Assembly (NCBI GenBank): GCA_900751785.1
Contig: CAADSM010000109.1
Location: 1-43,786, forward strand
Length of the DNA stretch: 43,786 bases
DNA from: Lachnospiraceae bacterium
GTDB lineage: Bacteria; Bacillota; Clostridia; Lachnospirales; Lachnospiraceae
Direction of reading: 5' to 3'
Shown: positions 37,697-43,786 of the stretch, one piece after another
Layout: each line of letters opens with the position of its first letter
Numbering within the stretch: position 1 is the first letter of the stretch
Notes under the pieces: generated by a model
The model's database searches: none
What the model was told of the DNA's origin: nothing
What the model saw: the letters and a program-made list of their open reading frames with translations, nothing else
Made by a program: the position numbers and the translations under genes

Positions 37697-39067
37697 CTAT
37701 TCTCCGGCGCCATGCTTGACATAGCAGCCTTTCTTCTCTACAAGCACCTTTCCGTTTTCGGCAGCGAGCTCTCCTCGCAAATAAACCTGCTCGGCCCTGC
37801 CCCGGATCTTTGTCCCCTCCATCGGGCAGTAATCACATGCGGACTGCTGGTCCTCCGCAGTCATCGTCCACTCTGTCTCCGGATTCCACACGACGATATC
37901 CGCATCAGCCCCGGGGATCAGCCTCCCCTTCCACGGATACAGATTGTAAAGCTTCGCCGGATTTTCTGACAGATATGCACACATCTGCTCCGGTGTGATC
38001 CTTCCCTCATTGACGCCGAACTGCCAGATCAGCGCCGGCCGCTCCTCTGCTCCCGGCATGCCGCAGGGCGTCTTTGCAAAATCTTCAGCCCCTGCTTCTT
38101 TCTGTTCTTTCGTAAAGCTGCAGTGATCTGTACAGATTGTCTGGATCCTGCCTTCTTTCAGCGCTTCCCACAGGATCTCCTGGTTCTTTTTCTTACGCAG
38201 CGGAGGTGCGATCATATAGCGTCTCGCCTCTTCCGCCGGAAGAGAGTACCTGCTCTCGTCCATGAGAAGGTACTGCGGGCATGTCTCCACGTAAACCGTC
38301 TGTCCCGCTTCTCTCGCGCGCAGGATTTCCCGGTATCCGGCCGCTGTACTCAAGTGCACGACGATCACCGGCGTATCCACACATTTTGCGATCTTGAGAA
38401 GCCTTGACACTGCCTCCGCCTCCGCCTCTTTCGGGCGGATCCAGGGATAATCAGAGACATCCTTTCTGCCTCCTTTTTTCTTCTCAAGCTCTTTCAGACG
38501 TGCGCTGATGATACCGTGGTTCTCACAGTGCACGCCTGCGATTCCTCCCAGCTCTTTCAGACGCGCGAGCACCTCATACATCGTCTCGTCGTCCACCCTG
38601 TTATCATAGGTCATATAGAGCTTAAAAGAAGAGACTTCCTCTCTCACCACTTTTTCCAGTTCCCTGCTGATCTCATCATTCCATTCGGAGAGCGCCAGGT
38701 GAAACGCATAGTCGCAGGACGATTCTCCGTCCGCCTTCCTGTGCCAGTTCTCCAGCGCCTGCGCCAGAGACTCTCCGGCATACTGTGTGGCAAAGTCGAT
38801 GATACAGGTCGTTCCTCCGGCCAGCTCCGCCTTCGTTCCCGTGTAAAATCCGTCTGCCGTAGTCGTATTGCTCACATCGAGAGCCATATGCGTATGAGCG
38901 TCGATAAATCCCGGGAAGAGATATTTCCCTTTAACATCTACAATCTCCGCATCCCGGAATGACAGATCCTTTCCCACTGCCAGGATCTTCTCCCCCTTCA
39001 CAAGGAGATCCAGCTCCTGCATCCTCTCTCCGCTGACTACTGTTCCGCCTTTAAATAACCGTTTCAT
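37697..39067 (-). CDS. Dihydropyrimidinase/hydantoinase-type amidohydrolase
   Basis: 456 residues (ATG 39067, AAGGGG 6 nt upstream). Metal ligands of the D-hydantoinase family are visible: DAHTHM, carboxylated lysine in SFKLYMTYD, HCENHG, VHLSTAAG and TDHCSF. The enzyme opens cyclic amide rings; in purine-degrading clusters (E. coli ygeZ/hyuA position) it would act on allantoin-like or imidazolone intermediates. The precise substrate is not clear from sequence. It lies between YgfK and YqeC. Confidence 0.88.
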   Translation of the reverse strand: MKRLFKGGTVVSGERMQELDLLVKGEKILAVGKDLSFRDAEIVDVKGKYLFPGFIDAHTHMALDVSNTTTADGFYTGTKAELAGGTTCIIDFATQYAGESLAQALENWHRKADGESSCDYAFHLALSEWNDEISRELEKVVREEVSSFKLYMTYDNRVDDETMYEVLARLKELGGIAGVHCENHGIISARLKELEKKKGGRKDVSDYPWIRPKEAEAEAVSRLLKIAKCVDTPVIVVHLSTAAGYREILRAREAGQTVYVETCPQYLLMDESRYSLPAEEARRYMIAPPLRKKKNQEILWEALKEGRIQTICTDHCSFTKEQKEAGAEDFAKTPCGMPGAEERPALIWQFGVNEGRITPEQMCAYLSENPAKLYNLYPWKGRLIPGADADIVVWNPETEWTMTAEDQQSACDYCPMEGTKIRGRAEQVYLRGELAAENGKVLVEKKGCYVKHGAGE

Positions 39068-39166
39068 CACTGACCCCTTCTTTCTGCTCTGAATTTATGC
39101 CAAACTTTTTGCTCTGTCCGGCGCCGCGCCGCGGCTGATCCGCAGCCCGGGCCGGTCCATTCACTC

Positions 39167-42163
39167 TTACGGTCTTAACAGATAGGAATACTCCGTGCAC
39201 ACCGTCTCCATAAGCTTCTGGAGTGCATCCGGTATCCTCGTCTCCTCACCTTTCGTCCACACGGACGTCTCCCCGAAGAAACGCACCTTACATTTCACCG
39301 CTTCTCTGTCGAGCACCGCGAATCCCTGATTGCTGCTGTCCTCCATGTCTTTCTCATCCGCAAAGAGAGTAAACTTGTCGAGATACGGCGCGCTGTCGTA
39401 CGGACAGAAGCTCCTGCAGTTTCCACACTCATTGCACATATAATCCACATGGATGATCTGGTGCTTCTCCATTCCGGGAACGCGGATCGCGATATTCGCC
39501 CGGTTCGGACAGGCCTCTGTACAGTTCTCACAGATTCCGGAACATCCGAGGCATCGTCCGCTCTCTTCCTTTCCAGCCTGCTTGTCCGCCAGGATTCCCC
39601 GTTTTTCATATACGGCTTCCTCGTCCGTATGTGCTTCATGATCTTTCACAAGAGCGCTGCCGATGATCGCCTCAGCCGCCTTCAGCCCGTCCCGGATGCC
39701 CTCTACCACAGTAGCCGGTCCGCCCAGGCCGTCTCCGACGACATAAACGCCCGGAAGGTTCGTCTCCAATGTCTCTTCGTTTACAATTGCGCGTCCTCTG
39801 TCATTTACAGCAATTCCGTTCGCCTTGTAGAACGCGGTCGGGACGTGCTCGCCCACTGCCGCGATGACCGTATCTGCCGGGATTTCTTTCTCTTCCCCGG
39901 TCTCTACAACGCCTCGTCTTCCCGATGCGTCGTAGTCTCCCAGCTTCATCACCTTGCAGAGAAGCTTTCCGTCTTCCAGCTTCACCGGAGCCAGAAGCTC
40001 CATGAACTCCACGCCGTCCTCTACCGCCATGACAAGCTCTTCCTCATCTGCCGGCATATAGCGCTTCGTTCTCCTGTATACAAGGTAAGCATGCTCCACG
40101 CGTTTTGTCCGCTTTGCAGCCCTCGCTGTATCCATCGCCGTATTTCCTCCGCCGATGATCACAACGTTCTTTCCGATATCAAGATCGCCGTCCTTGGCCT
40201 TGAAGTCAGCCAGGAACTTAAGCGCATTCACTGCTTCGCCTTTCTCCAGCCTCAGCACACCGGGCTCAGACGCGCCCGCCGCCACGACGATGGCTGTATA
40301 ATCTGCATTTTTCAGCATGTCGATCTCGCTGATCTCCGAGTTCAGGCAGATGTTTACGCCCATCTTCTCAAGGAGCGCGGCGTCCTTATCGATCGCACTG
40401 CCCGGAATACGAAATTCAGGGATCACATGGCGCACCACGCCGCCCAGGGCGTCGTTCTTCTCGAACAGTGTGACCTCCATGCCTGCCCTTCTCAGGAAAT
40501 ACGCCGCAGCCATTCCCGCAGGGCCGCCTCCGATCACGGCTGCCTTTCCTGCTCTGGTGACAGCCGGAGTCTCCAGCTTCTCCATGAGCGCATCATAACC
40601 GTTTTCTGCCGCGATCAGCTTCATGCCGCGGATATAAACCGGTTCCTCATAGAAGTTACGGGTACATTTTCCCATACATGCATGTGAGCAGATCGTTCCC
40701 GTGATAAACGGCAGCGGATTCTTCTCTGTGATGACCTGGAGGGCCTCCTCGTATTTTCCTTCCTTCACAAGCTGCAGGTATGCTGTGATATCCTGGTGGA
40801 TCGGGCAGCCTTCCTGGCACGGAGCCGTGAAGCAGTCGAGCAGCGGCACCTGCTTCTTCATCTTTCTGGACGGAAGCGGCTTCACCGCCTTCACATGGTA
40901 AGGACTGGTCTTCGCATCGTCCGCGAGCTTTTTCGCCCCCTCCACGCTGACGCCTGTGAACACCGCATTTTCTTCTTCCAGAAGCTGTGCGATCTGCGTC
41001 ATCCTGTCATATCCGCCCGGCTTCAGCAGGGTCGTCGCCACCGTCACCGGCCAGATCCCTGCAGCCACGATTTCTTTTATATTATGGAAATCTGCTCCGC
41101 CCGAGTAAGAGATCCTGAGCTTTCCTCCGAACTCCTCCGTCAGCTTCGCCGCCAGGGAGATAGACAGCGGATAAAGAGACTTTCCTGACATGTACATCTC
41201 TTTGCTCGGAAGCTCGTTCTGCATCACATCAACCGGGAACGTATTCGTGATCTTTACGCCAAATTCCAGATTTCTCTCCTCGCAGACCTTCATCAGCCTC
41301 GTCAGCATCGGGACCGCGTCCTCATACTGCAGGTCATCCTTGAAATGGAAATCTCCGAATGCCACATAATCATATCCCATGTCGTCCATGGTCTTTCTCG
41401 CATACTCATATCCGAGGAGAGTCGGATTGCATTTGATAAATGTATGGAATCCCTTCTCTGTGATCAGATACATTGCGATCTTCTCGATCTCCTGCGGCGG
41501 GCATCCGTGCAGTGTGGAGATCGTCACAGAATTACAGATCTCACCGGAAATATTCTCGATATCTTCTGCAGTCACATGCTCAAATAAATCCTGATGCCCC
41601 AGCAGATATTCCTTACAGGATCTGAATATCTCAGAATCCTGCGCATGCTTCATCGTATTCAGGAAGCTGTCGATCTTCTCGGACTGTATGCCCGCAAGGT
41701 CATATCCCACACTGATATTGAACTGGAAGCCATCCATGCTCCCGAGTCCGAACTCTTTCGCCATCACCTTGCACAGGAACCATGCCTTGATGTACTCCTC
41801 CATCGCCTGGGGAACATACAGCTCTGTAGACCACTCGCAGTTATAGCACTCGTCGTCCGCCTTAATGCACGGCTTGCTGACGCAGGCTGACAGCTCTGCT
41901 CCATCCATGATCTGCACCGTCTTCAGTTCGAAGAAGCGGCTTCCTGTGTAATATGCCGCCGCAATGTTCTGCGCCAGCTGCGTGTGGGGTCCTGCCGCCG
42001 GACCCACAGGCGTCTCAAGAGGACGCCCGAAGATCGTTCTGTTATTTTTTTCATCCGCAAAGTAAGGATGATGTGTACCGAATACTGTTCCGTTCTGCTT
42101 CTTCTCTGTCAGTATCCAATTAAGAAGCTGTTCAAAGGCCATGGGCCGCATAATATCACTCAT
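39167..42163 (-). CDS. ygfK: YgfK, putative selenate reductase-type flavoprotein
   Basis: 998 residues. The N-terminal half resembles a dihydropyrimidine-dehydrogenase (PreA-like) barrel (NISVGYDLAGIQ, TISTLHGCPPQEIEKIAMYL). From ~450 follows the GltD-type half with CQEGCPIHQDI, FAD motif GGGPAGMAAAYFLRRAG, NAD motif GGGNTAMDTARAA, and at the C-terminus two ferredoxin sets (CLGCSGICENCTEACP, CNECGNCRSFCP). This is the YgfK family, encoded with xanthine dehydrogenases in purine clusters. It probably passes electrons between NAD(P)H/ferredoxin and purine metabolites; selenate reduction is only a historical label. AAGGAGG precedes the ATG. Confidence 0.92.
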   Translation of the reverse strand: MSDIMRPMAFEQLLNWILTEKKQNGTVFGTHHPYFADEKNNRTIFGRPLETPVGPAAGPHTQLAQNIAAAYYTGSRFFELKTVQIMDGAELSACVSKPCIKADDECYNCEWSTELYVPQAMEEYIKAWFLCKVMAKEFGLGSMDGFQFNISVGYDLAGIQSEKIDSFLNTMKHAQDSEIFRSCKEYLLGHQDLFEHVTAEDIENISGEICNSVTISTLHGCPPQEIEKIAMYLITEKGFHTFIKCNPTLLGYEYARKTMDDMGYDYVAFGDFHFKDDLQYEDAVPMLTRLMKVCEERNLEFGVKITNTFPVDVMQNELPSKEMYMSGKSLYPLSISLAAKLTEEFGGKLRISYSGGADFHNIKEIVAAGIWPVTVATTLLKPGGYDRMTQIAQLLEEENAVFTGVSVEGAKKLADDAKTSPYHVKAVKPLPSRKMKKQVPLLDCFTAPCQEGCPIHQDITAYLQLVKEGKYEEALQVITEKNPLPFITGTICSHACMGKCTRNFYEEPVYIRGMKLIAAENGYDALMEKLETPAVTRAGKAAVIGGGPAGMAAAYFLRRAGMEVTLFEKNDALGGVVRHVIPEFRIPGSAIDKDAALLEKMGVNICLNSEISEIDMLKNADYTAIVVAAGASEPGVLRLEKGEAVNALKFLADFKAKDGDLDIGKNVVIIGGGNTAMDTARAAKRTKRVEHAYLVYRRTKRYMPADEEELVMAVEDGVEFMELLAPVKLEDGKLLCKVMKLGDYDASGRRGVVETGEEKEIPADTVIAAVGEHVPTAFYKANGIAVNDRGRAIVNEETLETNLPGVYVVGDGLGGPATVVEGIRDGLKAAEAIIGSALVKDHEAHTDEEAVYEKRGILADKQAGKEESGRCLGCSGICENCTEACPNRANIAIRVPGMEKHQIIHVDYMCNECGNCRSFCPYDSAPYLDKFTLFADEKDMEDSSNQGFAVLDREAVKCKVRFFGETSVWTKGEETRIPDALQKLMETVCTEYSYLLRP

Positions 42164-42195
42164 GATCTTTCCTCCTTATCCGTCATTCCCGGATC

Positions 42196-43626
42196 CTACT
42201 GTGCGTCCGGCTTATCCTTCGGCAGGATCAGGTTCAGGATCACTGCGAAGATCGTTGCCAGGACGACCGGGGAAGACGCAAATGTATTATTGATAATGGA
42301 CTGGAAGCTCTCAAGGCTCATGCTCAGGTTCAGCGCATCGTGAATGCTGGCTGACATCTGGTTCAGGCATCCGTCGCTTAAGGACACGCCCATTCCGATC
42401 GCGATCGACAGTCCTGCCACTGTTGTATTGCGGTAAGTCAGCTTCTCTGTCACGAGCAGCTTGATTCCTGTCATTGCGATCGACGCGAATACAGAAGCGA
42501 CCGCTCCGCCGAGCACACACTGCGGGATTGTCCGAAGCAGTGCGGAGAACTTCGGGATCAGGCCCGCGATCAGCAGGATCACTGCCGCTGCGGAAAATAC
42601 TTTTCTTGCCACTACCTTTGTCGAGCCTACGATACCCACATTCTGGCTGTATGTCGCCGTCGGAGGGCATCCGAAAAATGCGCCTACAATATTGCTGGCG
42701 CCGTATCCGATGATACCGCCGTTCAGCTCATCGTCCGTGGGCAGCCTGTCCATGCCGCCGCTGGTCGTCGCTGAGAAATCTCCCATCGCCTGGATCGAGT
42801 TCACAAGGAAAAGGATCGCCAGCGGAAGGATCGCCGAGATGTCGAACTTCATGCCGAACGCCAGCGGCATCGGCACCTGGAACCATCCTGCTGAGGAAAG
42901 AGCGGAAAAGTCCACCATCCCAAAGCAGAGCGCCACCACATAACCGCAGATCAGTCCGATCAGAATGGAAGCCAGCTTAAACAGCCCCTTTCCGTAATGG
43001 TTGAGAAGCACTACGATAAGCAGCGTAATGAACGCAACCAGCCAGTTCTGCCAGGAACCGTAGACAAGCGCTTCTGTCTTGCCCTGCTGCTCTACGATCA
43101 GCTCGTAGGTGTTGGAGGAATTGCCCGCCATATAGTTGACTGCAGTGCTGTAAAGTGAGAGTCCGATCGCCAGGATCACCGTGCCGATGACAAGCGGCGG
43201 GAAGACCTTCCTGATCTGCCGTATGGTCAGGCCTACGACGATCGCCACGACGCCGCCGATAACCATGGCGCCGAAGATAGTATCCACGTCCTTCGCCTGC
43301 GCCGCGATGGCTGTCATCGTGGGGACATATGCGAAGCTGACTCCGATGATGACCGGAAGTCCGGAGCCAAGCTTAATCTTGTTCGCGTATAACTGCAGAA
43401 GCGTCGAGAGCGCCGCAAATACAAGGGATACCTGGATCAGAAGCCCCATATTCACATTGCCGCCTGCATTGTTCGCCGCATTCGCCACCAGGATCGCGGG
43501 AGTCACGCACCCCACTACCGCGGCGAGGACATGCTGCGCTGCCAGCGGAAGGATCTGCCCGATCGAGGGACTGCCGTCCCATTTAAAAAGTTCTGAATTG
43601 TCTTTTGCTGCCTTTTTGCCGTTCAT
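42196..43626 (-). CDS. Purine (xanthine/urate-type) permease, NCS2 family
   Basis: 476 residues with about 12-14 membrane helices. The QHVLA motif near residue 31, GSGLPVIIGVSFAYVP near 88-103 and the substrate-binding helix GMDRLPTDDELNGGIIGYGASNIVGAFFG are typical of nucleobase:cation symporters of the xanthine/urate branch. Given the neighbouring xdhD, ygfK and hydantoinase it should import xanthine or urate. It reads toward ygfK with a 32-nt gap. A hairpin (43670-43676 with 43690-43696) lies in the gap before it, without T run. Confidence 0.9.
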   Translation of the reverse strand: MNGKKAAKDNSELFKWDGSPSIGQILPLAAQHVLAAVVGCVTPAILVANAANNAGGNVNMGLLIQVSLVFAALSTLLQLYANKIKLGSGLPVIIGVSFAYVPTMTAIAAQAKDVDTIFGAMVIGGVVAIVVGLTIRQIRKVFPPLVIGTVILAIGLSLYSTAVNYMAGNSSNTYELIVEQQGKTEALVYGSWQNWLVAFITLLIVVLLNHYGKGLFKLASILIGLICGYVVALCFGMVDFSALSSAGWFQVPMPLAFGMKFDISAILPLAILFLVNSIQAMGDFSATTSGGMDRLPTDDELNGGIIGYGASNIVGAFFGCPPTATYSQNVGIVGSTKVVARKVFSAAAVILLIAGLIPKFSALLRTIPQCVLGGAVASVFASIAMTGIKLLVTEKLTYRNTTVAGLSIAIGMGVSLSDGCLNQMSASIHDALNLSMSLESFQSIINNTFASSPVVLATIFAVILNLILPKDKPDAQ

Positions 43627-43706
43627 TTTCTTATTCCTTTCTCTTCAAGCCTGTTTGTCTTTGTTTCCCGCCGCACCGCGCTCTCCGCCGTGCGGCCTGC
43701 ACCGCC

Positions 43707-43786
43707 TTACCGGCTGGTGATCCGGTCCGCCAGCTCCGCCGCTGCCCGCCCGCAGGCTGCCCCGACCCTCTCCTCCCCCACCTCCC
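43707..43786 (-). CDS. Partial CDS, C-terminal 25 residues, unidentified
   Basis: The last ~25 codons of a gene entering from the right edge, ending ...ERVGAACGRAAAELADRITSR at TAA 43707. High-GC host coding style. It lies upstream in the same direction as the purine operon, so it may be the preceding gene of the cluster. The fragment is too short to identify. Confidence 0.45.
   Translation of the reverse strand, partial: EVGEERVGAACGRAAAELADRITSR

Noticed and set aside
1..43786. tRNA genes or CRISPR arrays
   Set aside because: No cloverleaf-like segments ending in CCA-type arms and no regularly spaced repeats were seen on reading both strands; the only regular repeats are the short operators at 19.8 kb.

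Overview
The window looks like the chromosome of an anaerobic gut Clostridia species, most likely a Lachnospiraceae relative. It splits into an integrated tailed-phage genome (left edge to about 25.17 kb) and host chromosome (about 25.17 kb to the right edge). The lineage call rests on codon style, Gram-positive ribosome binding sites (AGGAGG), the holin-like type I toxin, and the selenium-dependent molybdenum hydroxylase cluster; species cannot be named from sequence alone.

Prophage, late module (1-7.8 kb, all minus strand, read right to left): a fused small/large terminase, an SPP1-Gp6-type portal, a minor capsid protein with an extra C-terminal domain, a small downstream protein, a phage-encoded Prp cysteine protease, scaffold, major capsid protein, and the start of a further gene cut by the window edge. 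Scaffold and capsid N-termini both carry Prp-like cleavage motifs. Three hairpins with intrinsic-terminator features punctuate this module. Tail, lysis and the left attachment site lie outside the window.

Prophage, early module (8-17.8 kb, minus strand): small proteins of unknown function, a sigma-region-4-like late regulator, a methyltransferase, a DnaD-like replication protein, a truncated rusA, a replication-terminator-like gene interrupted by an amber codon, a HerA-type ATPase, a Cas4/RecB-like nuclease with a probable Fe-S cysteine set, and a probable annealing protein. Inserted in this module are a gene with its own promoter and terminator (10.9-11.3 kb) and an oppositely oriented small hydrophobic ORF whose ribosome binding site is buried in a 14-bp stem (10.6-10.8 kb), resembling a type I toxin.

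Prophage, lysogeny and cargo (17.8-25.1 kb): an Abi-alpha (DUF4393) gene with a strong promoter, a Cys-rich small protein behind two SOS-box-like sites, a divergent Cro/CI-like repressor pair with operators spaced about 30 bp, two cargo genes (HsdR_N nuclease-like; sensor-like domain plus membrane segment) each preceded by a related hairpin element, a small membrane protein, a Hol_Tox toxin, and a large serine integrase. The integrase ends at the junction with the 3' part of an ABC substrate-binding protein gene, which is therefore interrupted by the prophage.

Host region: a hypothetical gene; a MATE efflux pump broken at a C-rich tract and preceded by a leader terminator; modABC for molybdate uptake; and a long minus-strand operon for selenium/molybdenum-dependent purine breakdown: purine permease, YgfK, dihydropyrimidinase/hydantoinase, YqeC, a YqeB-MobA fusion, an RnfB-like ferredoxin, selenium-dependent xanthine dehydrogenase, and a NTP-transferase/ModE fusion. 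Molybdate uptake, cofactor maturation, electron carriers and substrate permease thus sit together and probably support anaerobic use of urate/xanthine-type purines.
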